Below are positions 1 to 6,655 of a stretch of 10,610 bases of DNA, one piece after another. Numbering within the stretch: position 1 is the stretch's first letter; each line of letters starts with the position of its first letter. Source of the DNA: CALAMD01 sp035301025 (GTDB taxonomy: Bacteria; Bacillota; Bacilli; Bacillales; Amphibacillaceae); NCBI GenBank assembly GCA_035301025.1, contig DATGUV010000022.1:1-10610 (forward strand), written 5' to 3'. The notes under the pieces were generated by a model. The model was not told the origin of the DNA, made no database searches, and worked only from the letters and a program-made list of their open reading frames with translations. The position numbers and the translations under genes are program-made.

Positions 1-500
1 TTCAACTGTACTTTTTATTCTATTCTTTACCGCTTATTCCGTACATCGGAATCTCATTGTCACCGTTCGCGTGTGCGGTATTAGCTCTTGGAATACACTT
101 TAGTACGTATATTGGTGAAGTCTATCGTTCAGGAATCGAATCCGTTGATGCGGGTCAGTGGGAAGCTTCACAAGCATTAAACTTATCCACCTTTCAAAAA
201 TGGACGAAAGTGATATTGCCACAAGCACTTCCTCCAACGATTCCAATGTTAGGAAACTATTTAATTATTATGTTTAAAGAGATTCCACTTGCTTCTACAA
301 TTGGTGTTATGGGGATCTTACATTTAGCAGAAGATTTTGGTGCTCTGCATTACCGTTATTTAGAGCCGATTACAGTTGTAGCAATTCTTTTCTTAATCTT
401 AAGCTATCCTTCTGCAATTCTTGTACGCAAATTGGAAGAAAAAATGAATCGACGTTTTGGGGAAGAAAACTTATACTTAGATAGTAACGGTGGTAAATAA
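1..500 (+). CDS. ehuD: Ectoine/hydroxyectoine ABC transporter permease, EhuD-like (5' truncated)
   Basis: Membrane subunit of a polar-amino-acid-type ABC importer, probably for ectoine/hydroxyectoine. The reading frame is open from the window edge (first full codon at 3), so the N-terminus lies outside. A TTG at 57 is internal coding, because the residues before it (QLYFLFYSLPLIPYIGISLS) are typical permease sequence. The part seen has the conserved cytoplasmic EAA-type loop (EVYRSGIESVDAGQWEASQALNLS region), which docks on the ATPase. It ends with hydrophobic membrane segments and a charged tail (KLEEKMNRRF). The ATPase gene follows after 110 bp. Assignment to EhuD rather than another His/Glu-type permease rests on the very EhuA-like neighbour and on recalled similarity (FYSLP, SPFACAVLALGIH). 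Family is near certain; substrate is inferred. Confidence 0.8.
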   Translation, partial: QLYFLFYSLPLIPYIGISLSPFACAVLALGIHFSTYIGEVYRSGIESVDAGQWEASQALNLSTFQKWTKVILPQALPPTIPMLGNYLIIMFKEIPLASTIGVMGILHLAEDFGALHYRYLEPITVVAILFLILSYPSAILVRKLEEKMNRRFGEENLYLDSNGGK

Positions 501-593
501 ACGAAATATTTTACACGTACGTGAGTGATATGAGGAATCATTCGCTCAACAGAACAGAATGAAAATGTCTTAAATATTTATAGAAGGTTTATG

Positions 594-602
594 GAGAGGA
601 GT
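594..602 (+). promoter_or_regulatory. Ribosome binding site of ehuA
   Basis: GGAGAGGAG lies 8 bases before the ATG at 611, a strong Shine-Dalgarno match that fixes the ehuA start. The 110-bp gap from ehuD holds no evident terminator. It does contain a perfect 10-bp palindrome, CACGTACGTG, at 514-523, of unknown role. Confidence 0.8.
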
Positions 603-610
603 TTCGTGAA

Positions 611-1381
611 ATGACAAAACCAATTGTAACGTATGAAGATGTTACAAAATCATTTGGTGATGTAGAAGTTCTTAAAGGAATTAACTTAGATATACAACCT
701 GCTGAGAAGGTAGCAGTTATTGGGCCAAGTGGTTCAGGTAAAACAACTTTAATTCGTATGTTAATGACTCTAGAGCAACCTACTTCAGGTTCAATTATAG
801 TAGACGGAAAAAACTTATGGCAAATGGAATCAAATGGTAAGCTCGTCGATGCAGATGAGAAGCATTTAAGTGAAGTTCGTGGGGATATTGGAATGGTGTT
901 CCAACACTTTAACTTATTCCCTCATATGACGATTTTAGAAAACTGTATGATGGCACCTGTACAAGTACAAAAAGAAGATAAAAAATCAGCACGGAAACGA
1001 TCTATTGAAATGTTGGAGAAAGTTGGTTTAGGCGATAAATTAGAAAACTATCCTAATCAACTTTCTGGAGGACAAAAACAGCGTGTCGCAATGGCAAGAG
1101 CCCTAGTTATGCGTCCGAAAATAATGTTATTTGATGAGGTAACATCTGCTCTTGACCCTGAACTCGTAGAAGAGGTACTAGAAGTGATTCGCGATATCGC
1201 TTTAGAAGGTGAAATGGCCATGGTTCTCGTCACACACGAGATGGAATTCGCCCTTGATATTGCAGATCGCGTACTTTTCTTAGATAATGGAGTTATCGCT
1301 GAAAGTGGTACGCCAAGTGAGGTCATTGAACATTCACAAAACGAAAGACTACAAAGCTTCTTACGTCGTTTCCGTAGTTAA
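611..1381 (+). CDS. ehuA: Ectoine/hydroxyectoine ABC transporter ATP-binding protein EhuA
   Basis: Cytoplasmic ATPase that powers a binding-protein-dependent importer. All ABC motifs are intact in the 256 residues: Walker A GPSGSGKTT at 38-46, Q-loop Q98, signature LSGGQ at 151-155, Walker B IMLFDE at 171-176, and switch H209. The insert before the Q-loop (NGKLVDADEKHLSEVR, about 75-90) followed by IGMVFQHFNLFPHMT closely resembles the EhuA ATPases I recall from rhizobial ectoine uptake systems. This insert separates it from plain GlnQ/HisP ATPases. The gene follows the EhuD-like permease and is the last gene of its unit, ending three bases before a terminator. Ectoine as substrate is inferred from sequence resemblance; binding-protein and second permease genes would lie left of the window. 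Confidence 0.87.
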   Translation: MTKPIVTYEDVTKSFGDVEVLKGINLDIQPAEKVAVIGPSGSGKTTLIRMLMTLEQPTSGSIIVDGKNLWQMESNGKLVDADEKHLSEVRGDIGMVFQHFNLFPHMTILENCMMAPVQVQKEDKKSARKRSIEMLEKVGLGDKLENYPNQLSGGQKQRVAMARALVMRPKIMLFDEVTSALDPELVEEVLEVIRDIALEGEMAMVLVTHEMEFALDIADRVLFLDNGVIAESGTPSEVIEHSQNERLQSFLRRFRS

Positions 1382-1383
1382 AT

Positions 1384-1430
1384 AAAAGCATTGGTTGTGC
1401 AATATTACTTGCGCACCCAATGCTTTTTTT
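1384..1430. terminator. Bidirectional terminator between ehuA and murB
   Basis: A 19-bp imperfect stem pairs 1384-1402 with 1409-1427 (AAAAGCATTGG... with ...CCAATGCTTTT), around a loop of about 6 bases. A run of seven T (1424-1430) follows on the plus strand, and A-rich sequence serves the minus strand. One mismatch and one wobble interrupt the stem. It lies between convergent genes: the ehuA stop is just before it, and the murB stop (1429-1431) overlaps its right edge. Confidence 0.92.
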
Positions 1431-2349
1431 ACTGCAAATCTTCCCCAATAATTCTAACTTCCCTTTCTAATTGTACATCAAAATTTGTATGAACGACTTT
1501 TTGCACATATTCAATTAATGAAATATATTCATTCGCTGTAGCATTTTCCTTATTCACAATAAACCCTGCATGTTTTAAAGAAACTTGCGCACCGCCAATT
1601 TGCTTTCCTTGTAATCCACTATCTTGAATAAGTTTTCCAGCAAAATACCCAGGTGGTCGTTTAAAAACACTTCCACAAGACGGATATTCTAGTGGCTGTT
1701 TGCTTTCTCGCTTATCTGTTAAATCATCCATGACAGCTTTGATTGCTTCTTGGTCTCCTTCTTTTAAATGAAAGGTTGCTTCTAACGCGATATATTCATT
1801 CTTTGGTATGTTGCTTGTTCGGTAACTAAGGTCTAATTCGGAGGCAGGTAAGTCAATGATTTCTCCATCTTTCGTCATTACTTTAGCAGAAGTAAGTACA
1901 TCTTTTACTTCCCCACCATACGCTCCTGCATTCATATATAGGGCTCCACCAACGGAACCTGGAATCCCACAAGCAAATTCTAGTCCCGTTAAGGAAGAAC
2001 GATACGCAGCTCGAGACACTTCGATAATACGTGCACCACTTTGGGCGACAATTATATGTTCAGTCACTTGAATATGATTTAATTTACTAAAGCAAATGAC
2101 AATTCCACGAATGCCTCCATCTTTAATAATTAAATTTGAGCCATTTCCTAGTAACGTATATGGTACATGTTCTTGGCGAGCGAATCGGACGATTTTTTGA
2201 ACCTCATCATACGTTCTTGGAGTTACAAAATAATCTGCTGCTCCACCTAGTTTTGTATATGTATGGTCTTTTAATTGTTTATCTTTAATTACGTCGTTGC
2301 TTGAAACAATGTCTTGCAACGCTTGATAGATTGATTCACGTACATCCAT
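1429..2349 (-). CDS. murB: UDP-N-acetylenolpyruvoylglucosamine reductase MurB
   Basis: FAD-dependent cytoplasmic enzyme that reduces UDP-GlcNAc-enolpyruvate to UDP-MurNAc with NADPH, the second committed step of peptidoglycan precursor synthesis. The 306 residues show the FAD-binding part (TKLGGAADYF at 32-41, LGNGSNLIIKDGGIRG at 67-82, GLEFACGIPGSVGGALYMNAG at 122-142). Catalytic residues follow: R177 in SYRTS, S227 in YPSCGSVFKRP, and E297 in EREVRIIGE. The pattern fits type II MurB, the Gram-positive kind lacking the extra C-terminal loop. It closely resembles the second MurB of the B. cereus group, so this genome may carry another murB elsewhere (inference). A weak AAAGGGA site precedes the ATG at 2349. 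The gene seems monocistronic, with its own promoter near 2511, or it may receive readthrough from hisK. Confidence 0.95.
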   Translation of the reverse strand: MDVRESIYQALQDIVSSNDVIKDKQLKDHTYTKLGGAADYFVTPRTYDEVQKIVRFARQEHVPYTLLGNGSNLIIKDGGIRGIVICFSKLNHIQVTEHIIVAQSGARIIEVSRAAYRSSLTGLEFACGIPGSVGGALYMNAGAYGGEVKDVLTSAKVMTKDGEIIDLPASELDLSYRTSNIPKNEYIALEATFHLKEGDQEAIKAVMDDLTDKRESKQPLEYPSCGSVFKRPPGYFAGKLIQDSGLQGKQIGGAQVSLKHAGFIVNKENATANEYISLIEYVQKVVHTNFDVQLEREVRIIGEDLQ

Positions 2350-2379
2350 TAAAAATCATTCCCTTTTTGAATTTCAGTA

Positions 2380-2554
2380 TGTTAAGTGAACATTTCCTTA
2401 ACATTTGATATTCTATACCAACACATATATGTATAGATACCTTCATTTATGAAATGCATTCATCATGCAAATACTTTACATCCAATTTTCATGAGTGGTA
2501 ATCGGTTCTTATTATACCATTTTTCCATCGGATATGTAGTATGTTCACTTAACA
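2380..2554. repeat. 14-bp perfect inverted repeat pair upstream of murB
   Basis: TGTTAAGTGAACAT at 2380-2393 recurs as its reverse complement ATGTTCACTTAACA at 2541-2554, bracketing about 147 bp. Each copy is itself near-palindromic (GTT-N5-AAC), and both are preceded by AGTA on the plus strand. I see no target-site duplication outside the pair. The right copy lies just upstream of the predicted murB promoter and the left copy in its 5' UTR. Two operator sites or the ends of a miniature element would both fit. Confidence 0.6.
2511..2519 (-). promoter_or_regulatory. Predicted extended -10 promoter for murB
   Basis: On the minus strand this reads TGGTATAAT, a perfect -10 hexamer with the extended TGn motif. 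No good -35 lies 17 bp upstream, which is common for extended -10 promoters. Transcription would start near 2504 and give a murB leader of about 155 nt containing the left inverted-repeat copy. Confidence 0.5.
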
Positions 2555-2605
2555 AACTTATGATATTCATATTTCAAAATGAGGGAGATGAAACAAACAA
2601 CATTG

Positions 2606-3391
2606 TTATATGCGATGAGCTGTTGGTTTTCTGTTTTCATACGTCATAATGGTGTCAAAACCTAGATTTTTTAAGAGTGCTTTGCTTTCATCAAATTTAT
2701 ATCCAATCGTTTCAGAAACGTGAGAATCAGAACCTAATGTAATCGTTGATCCTCCACACGTTTTATATAATTCTAGTATATCTGTACTCGGCATGCCTGC
2801 TTGTAAGCCATATCGGTAGCTGGATGTATTGATTTCAATTCCTTTTCCTTGAGGAATAATGATTTTAAAAATCTCTTCAATCAGATCTAAACATTGATCT
2901 TCACTAGGTTTATCCGTATATCGTTTCACGAGATCAATATGGGCAAGTACGTCATAATTAGAAAATCGTTGTACACAATATAACAATTCCTCATAGTACA
3001 ACCGAAACGCTTCTTCTACCGTGCGTCCTTTAAATAAATCCCTTGAATGTAGTCCTTGCTTTTGTACTGTATGAATGGAACATAACACAAAATCGAACGC
3101 TTCTTCCTGCATCAACTTCTCATAACGAGATAGTAAATGCGGTTGCAGACCAATTTCGACTCCTTTATGAATTTGGATGACGTCGCCATATCTGGCATTC
3201 ATCTCATGTACTTTCTCGCTATATCTTTTTATGTCCAATTCAAATTCAATCGTTGGATCAGGGTAATCGTAATCAATGTGCTCAGTAAAACATATATCAG
3301 TATATCCGTTTGCGATAGCCTGCTTGATTGTATTTTCCATTGGTGTTTCGCAATCTGCTGAAAAATTACTATGTACATGATAATCAAACAT
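2606..3391 (-). CDS. hisK: Histidinol-phosphatase, PHP family (HisK/HisJ)
   Basis: Removes phosphate from L-histidinol phosphate, the step between HisC and HisD. The 261 residues form a PHP-type TIM barrel with all expected metal ligands visible: H5 and H7 (YHVHSNFSAD), D13, E37-H38 (FTEHID), E79 (VEIG), H107 (SIHTV), H151 (LAHIDLVKRY), and D222 and H224 (GSDSH). The ATG at 3391 is chosen because it begins the conserved HVH strand and follows a GGGGG-containing ribosome site. The frame stays open upstream to 3649, but that extension is cysteine-rich, unlike the family, and overlaps hisZ and its promoter. The gene is divergent from the histidine operon and shares its promoter/operator. It supplies the phosphatase the operon lacks, since the HisB here is dehydratase only. 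Confidence 0.93.
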   Translation of the reverse strand: MFDYHVHSNFSADCETPMENTIKQAIANGYTDICFTEHIDYDYPDPTIEFELDIKRYSEKVHEMNARYGDVIQIHKGVEIGLQPHLLSRYEKLMQEEAFDFVLCSIHTVQKQGLHSRDLFKGRTVEEAFRLYYEELLYCVQRFSNYDVLAHIDLVKRYTDKPSEDQCLDLIEEIFKIIIPQGKGIEINTSSYRYGLQAGMPSTDILELYKTCGGSTITLGSDSHVSETIGYKFDESKALLKNLGFDTIMTYENRKPTAHRI

Positions 3392-3404
3392 TTTAATTCC
3401 CCCA

Positions 3405-3433
3405 TTGACTTTTTTTAGTATGGCTACTATAAT
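3405..3433 (+). promoter_or_regulatory. Predicted sigma-A promoter of the his operon
   Basis: TTGACT (3405-3410) and a perfect TATAAT (3428-3433) are separated by 17 bp, close to consensus. Transcription should start around 3440, leaving a leader of about 55 nt. That is too short for a T-box, so histidine control is more likely at initiation, by the operator overlapping this promoter. Confidence 0.82.
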
Positions 3434-3439
3434 ACTAAA
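3414..3439. promoter_or_regulatory. Operator-like palindrome shared by hisK and hisZ promoters
   Basis: A perfect 8-bp inverted repeat, TTTAGTAT (3414-3421) and ATACTAAA (3432-3439), spaced by 10 bp, covers the -10 region used by both divergent promoters. A nested repeat, TAGTA (3416-3420) with TACTA (3425-3429), shares its left arm, and TACTA occurs twice, 8 bp apart. A repressor bound here would block both promoters. From memory, a TrpR-family regulator (YerC/HisR) is predicted to control his genes in Bacillales; whether this site matches its motif I cannot verify. Confidence 0.65.
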
Positions 3440-3457
3440 TAACTTTATTAGAGTAAA
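3429..3457 (-). promoter_or_regulatory. Predicted sigma-A promoter for hisK
   Basis: On the minus strand TTTACT (plus 3452-3457) and TATTAT (plus 3429-3434) are 17 bp apart. Transcription would begin near 3422, giving a leader of about 30 nt with the G-rich ribosome site. The -10 box overlaps the hisZ -10 on the other strand. Confidence 0.65.
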
Positions 3458-3468
3458 GCAATAAAGTA

Positions 3469-3498
3469 ATGAAGCAAAAGGGACTGAACAACGATTAA
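3469..3498 (+). other. Possible 9-codon leader minicistron before hisZ
   Basis: An ATG at 3469 opens a short frame encoding MKQKGLNND. Its stop TAA (3496-3498) overlaps the proposed ATT start of hisZ (3494-3496) by one base, the geometry of translationally coupled genes. There is no strong ribosome site before 3469, so it may not be translated. It contains no histidine codons, so it is not a classical attenuation leader peptide. Confidence 0.25.
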
Positions 3499-4741
3499 TA
3501 CTTTTAAAACGAATTTCCCTATAGACCCACTCATTCAAACATACGTACAAAAAAATCAGTGGATAGAAAAAATTACAAAACGTTTTTCCACATATGGATT
3601 TTCTCAAGTTTCTACAACGACATTTGCAGCATATGAGTCGTATATGCATTTACAAGAAAACGTAAAAACAAATGAACTCGTAAAAATGATTGATCATGGC
3701 GGAAATATTCTCGCATTACGATCAGATGCTACTATTCCAATAACGAAACGGTTGTTGCAAGAATCTCATGAACTTACAAATGAGAGAAGATATTTTTATG
3801 TATTAGATGTGTTTCGTTACACAAAAGATTCCACCCGTCCACAAGAAAATACACAAGCAGGAGTGGAATGTTTTGGAGCGAATGGTTTTGAAACAGACAC
3901 GGAAGTCATTGCTCTTTCCATGCACACGCTTCAGGATTTGCAATGTGCTTCTTTTACATTAGAAGTCGGCCACGCTGGATTTTTCCAACGATGCATGGAG
4001 GCTCTTGACTTAGACGTGGAACAACAATGTACATTCAAACAACTGCTGCAAACAAAAAATATTGGTGAATTAAAACACTATATAACTCAGACTGAAGGCA
4101 CGGATGACTGGAAACAGTTGATTGAATCCATTCCGTTATTATATGGGAATCCACCAGAAATCATTCAACTCGTACGCAATAAAATAGATGATCCAATCAT
4201 CCATAAACAAATGGATCACTTAGAGAAAATCTATCAACTTTTAAGCGCGTATCATCTCGCAGAACATATGGTAATTGATTTAAGCTTAATGAACCATATG
4301 GATTATTACTCAGACATTATTTTTCAAGGGTTTATTCATAATGTCGGAAAGCCAGTACTAATGGGCGGACGTTATAACGAGTTGACGAAACAATTTGGGA
4401 CCCTCATGCCGGCGATTGGATTTGCTTGCGATATTGACGCCATTGTAGCAAGTAAGGAAGACAAAGAGTCGTCCGTACCGTCATTAGATGTTTGCATCGT
4501 TCAGAATGATGTGTGCACAAATGAAAGTTTATCCTTATCCACCTTTTTAAGAGAATCAGGCTGGAAGACGCGCGTCATACAAAAGAAACACATAAATATT
4601 CCTGCTCAAATCATTTGTCACATCACACGAAATGAAGATCAGATCACTTATCACCTCACGACACATAAGAAAACATTTAATTGTACAAGAAAAAACGAGG
4701 TGGAAGCTTACGTACAATCACTGTTATCAAAGGAGACATAA
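3494..4741 (+). CDS. hisZ: ATP phosphoribosyltransferase regulatory subunit HisZ
   Basis: HisZ resembles histidyl-tRNA synthetase but lacks tRNA charging. It forms a hetero-octamer with short HisG and is needed for the first step of histidine synthesis. Recognisable parts are RSDATIPITKRL (class II motif-2-like), FRYTKDSTRPQENTQAGVECFG, DLSLMNHMDYYSDIIFQGF and VLMGGRYNELTKQFG. The first ATG in frame is 3644, but conserved sequence extends upstream of it (IEKITKRFSTYGFSQVSTTTF), so starting there would lose part of the synthetase-like fold. The frame is open back to a TGA at 3485. The only plausible initiator in between is ATT at 3494, 9-12 bases after an AAAGGGA site, giving 415 residues, near the usual length. 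The usual Gly-x-Arg-Asp motif near the N-terminus is not visible. It is the first gene of the operon, 3 bases before hisG. Identity is secure; the start is uncertain. Confidence 0.88.
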   Translation: MNTFKTNFPIDPLIQTYVQKNQWIEKITKRFSTYGFSQVSTTTFAAYESYMHLQENVKTNELVKMIDHGGNILALRSDATIPITKRLLQESHELTNERRYFYVLDVFRYTKDSTRPQENTQAGVECFGANGFETDTEVIALSMHTLQDLQCASFTLEVGHAGFFQRCMEALDLDVEQQCTFKQLLQTKNIGELKHYITQTEGTDDWKQLIESIPLLYGNPPEIIQLVRNKIDDPIIHKQMDHLEKIYQLLSAYHLAEHMVIDLSLMNHMDYYSDIIFQGFIHNVGKPVLMGGRYNELTKQFGTLMPAIGFACDIDAIVASKEDKESSVPSLDVCIVQNDVCTNESLSLSTFLRESGWKTRVIQKKHINIPAQIICHITRNEDQITYHLTTHKKTFNCTRKNEVEAYVQSLLSKET

Positions 4742-4744
4742 ATC

Positions 4745-5383
4745 GTGCAACAATTGACATTAGCTCTTGCCAAAGGACGCACTGCAAAAGAAAGTTTACA
4801 AATTTTACAACAAGCAAACATTCGATTTCCAGATTTTCATCCTGACTCTAGGAAACTCATTTTTGAAGATGAGACTAAAAAGATTCGTATGTTGTACGTG
4901 AAGGCTGTGGATGTCACTACATATGTTGAAGCAGGCGCTGCCGATATAGGGATTGTTGGGAGGGACAATATATTAGAATCAGGTGCAAATATTTATGAGA
5001 TGCTAGATTTACAGATTGGAACATGTGCCTTTATCGTTGCTGGTATGTCTCCAAAACCGATTCATACGTATTCATCCATTAAAGTTGCTTCTAAATATCC
5101 CAACGTTGCTTCAGCATATTTTGATCAACACAACATTCCAGTAGAAACCATTACATTAAATGGTTCTGTGGAACTTGCACCACTTATCCACATGGCAGAT
5201 GTGGTCGTAGATATCGTCGAAACTGGAACAACAATTAAAGAAAATGGATTAACAATTTTAGAGAGACTTGATTCCATTAGTACGAGACTTATCGTCAACA
5301 AAGCAAGCTTTGCTACAAAAACAGCGTGTATTCAACAATTGATTACAGCTATTGATCACGTTTTGCCGAAAGAAGGGAAATAA
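4745..5383 (+). CDS. hisG: ATP phosphoribosyltransferase catalytic subunit HisG, short form
   Basis: Condenses ATP with PRPP to phosphoribosyl-ATP, the committed and normally feedback-controlled step of histidine synthesis. At 212 residues it is the short type lacking the C-terminal regulatory domain, which is why HisZ is encoded next to it. Visible motifs are the N-terminal LALAKGRTAKESLQIL, ADIGIVGRDNILE, and the PRPP-binding loop DIVETGTTIKENGL near the C-terminus. The start is GTG at 4745, preceded by AAGGAGA within the last hisZ codons and only 3 bases after the hisZ stop, so the two subunits are probably translationally coupled. The stop directly abuts the hisD start. Confidence 0.95.
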   Translation: MQQLTLALAKGRTAKESLQILQQANIRFPDFHPDSRKLIFEDETKKIRMLYVKAVDVTTYVEAGAADIGIVGRDNILESGANIYEMLDLQIGTCAFIVAGMSPKPIHTYSSIKVASKYPNVASAYFDQHNIPVETITLNGSVELAPLIHMADVVVDIVETGTTIKENGLTILERLDSISTRLIVNKASFATKTACIQQLITAIDHVLPKEGK

Positions 5384-6655
5384 ATGAAGATTATACCGCT
5401 TCAAGACTATCAAGAAGAATTAAAGTTCCAATCATCAATAGATGACACTTCCATCGACGACATCGTGCGAACAATCATCGCAAACGTTCGAAAAAAAGGG
5501 GATGCTGCTTTACTCTCCTACACGGAAAAGTTTGATCATATACGTATAGATAATATGATTGTACAACAGAAAGAAATTGATGATGCATTACAAATTGTTG
5601 ACAAGACATTATACAACGCACTTGAAGAAGCCAAAAAACGAATCGTTACCTATCACGAAGCACAAAAAGAATACTCCTGGTTTATGAATCAGCCTGGAAT
5701 CATGCTTGGGCAAAAGGTGTCTCCACTAGACCGAGTTGGCATATACGTTCCTGGCGGTAAAGCAGTATATCCATCAACAGTGCTTATGAATGTACTTCCA
5801 GCTAAAATTGCAGGGGTTGAGAACATCCACATTGTTACTCCTCCTCAACCAGACGGAACCATTCATCCAAACGTGCTTGTTGCTGCACATCTTGCAGGTG
5901 TAGACTCTATTTATAAAGTCGGTGGTGCCCAAGGAATTGCTGCACTTGCATATGGAACGGAAACAATTCCAAAGGTTGACAAAATTGTCGGTCCAGGAAA
6001 TCAATTTGTCGCTAGGGCAAAAAAGTGGGTGTATGGCGACGTAGCTATTGATATGATTGCAGGTCCTAGTGAAATTTGCGTCATTGCTGATGAGTCCGTT
6101 GCTCCATCTTTTGTTGCAGCAGACCTACTTTCTCAAGCAGAACATGATGAAGAAGCAAAAACAATTTGCATTACAACAAGTAAGGAAGTTGCTCTGAGGA
6201 TTCAATCTGCTGTTCGAAAACAAATGGCAAGTGCTACACGAAAATCCATTATCCAAGCATCTATTGAGCGATATGGTCGTATTATCGTTACAGAAACAAT
6301 GGATGAAGCCATCCGTTTAGCCAACCGAATTGCACCAGAACATCTGCAACTGATGACTGAAAAAGCTTCCGAGCATATGCACGGGATTACACATGCTGGC
6401 GCCATCTTCCTAGGTCCTTATTCACCAGAACCCTTAGGAGACTACATGGCCGGTCCTAACCATACATTACCAACAAATGGTACTGCAACTTTTGCTTCCC
6501 CTTTAGGTGTGTATGATTTTGTGAAGAAATCGAGCATTATCCAGTATTCAAAAGAAGCCTTACAACGTGTTGCCGACGACATTATTACGATCGCCACACA
6601 CGAACAATTAGACGCCCATGCAACGTCAATCCAACTTAGAAAGGAAGAAAAGTGA
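5384..6655 (+). CDS. hisD: Histidinol dehydrogenase HisD
   Basis: Zinc enzyme that oxidises L-histidinol to L-histidine in two NAD-dependent steps, ending the pathway. The 423 residues match family length. Zinc ligands expected from the E. coli enzyme are present: Q251 and H254 in SQAEHDEEA, D353 in PLGDYMAGPNH, and H412 in LDAHATSI. The catalytic Glu-His pair is E319-H320 (APEHLQL). Other signature stretches are DRVGIYVPGGKAVYPST (116-132) and GPGNQFVARAKK (203-214). The ATG immediately follows the hisG stop, with AGAAGGGA as ribosome site. The stop TGA shares one base with the preferred hisB start, consistent with coupled translation. Confidence 0.97.
   Translation: MKIIPLQDYQEELKFQSSIDDTSIDDIVRTIIANVRKKGDAALLSYTEKFDHIRIDNMIVQQKEIDDALQIVDKTLYNALEEAKKRIVTYHEAQKEYSWFMNQPGIMLGQKVSPLDRVGIYVPGGKAVYPSTVLMNVLPAKIAGVENIHIVTPPQPDGTIHPNVLVAAHLAGVDSIYKVGGAQGIAALAYGTETIPKVDKIVGPGNQFVARAKKWVYGDVAIDMIAGPSEICVIADESVAPSFVAADLLSQAEHDEEAKTICITTSKEVALRIQSAVRKQMASATRKSIIQASIERYGRIIVTETMDEAIRLANRIAPEHLQLMTEKASEHMHGITHAGAIFLGPYSPEPLGDYMAGPNHTLPTNGTATFASPLGVYDFVKKSSIIQYSKEALQRVADDIITIATHEQLDAHATSIQLRKEEK

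Larger units (their letters stand above)
2350..2605. other. AT-rich intergenic region between hisK and murB
   Basis: About 256 bp without a credible gene. It contains the 14-bp inverted repeat pair, a second inverted repeat TCTATAC/GTATAGA (2412-2418 and 2431-2437, 12-bp spacer, enclosing most of the palindrome ACATATATGT at 2423-2432), and an extended -10 promoter reading toward murB. I found no clear rho-independent terminator after hisK, so hisK transcripts may run into murB. Confidence 0.6.

Noticed and set aside
514..523. Palindrome CACGTACGTG between ehuD and ehuA as an operator
   Set aside because: It is short and isolated, with no promoter elements around it, so I keep it only as a note.
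2449..2649. Plus-strand 66-residue frame in the hisK-murB gap
   Set aside because: No ribosome site, no recognisable family, runs antisense into hisK; composition looks like translated AT-rich intergenic DNA.
2588..2665. Plus-strand 25-codon hydrophobic peptide frame starting at 2588
   Set aside because: GGGAG touches the ATG with no spacing, no promoter is evident, and most of the frame is antisense to the hisK 3' end.
3440..3493. T-box or histidine-rich attenuation leader before hisZ
   Set aside because: The leader is only about 55 nt, with no terminator hairpin, no T-box consensus and no histidine codon run.
3392..3649. Minus-strand extension of hisK up to 3649
   Set aside because: The extra 86 residues are cysteine-rich and unlike PHP phosphatases, and they overlap the promoter region and hisZ. 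The conserved HVH motif begins right after the ATG at 3391, which has its own ribosome site.
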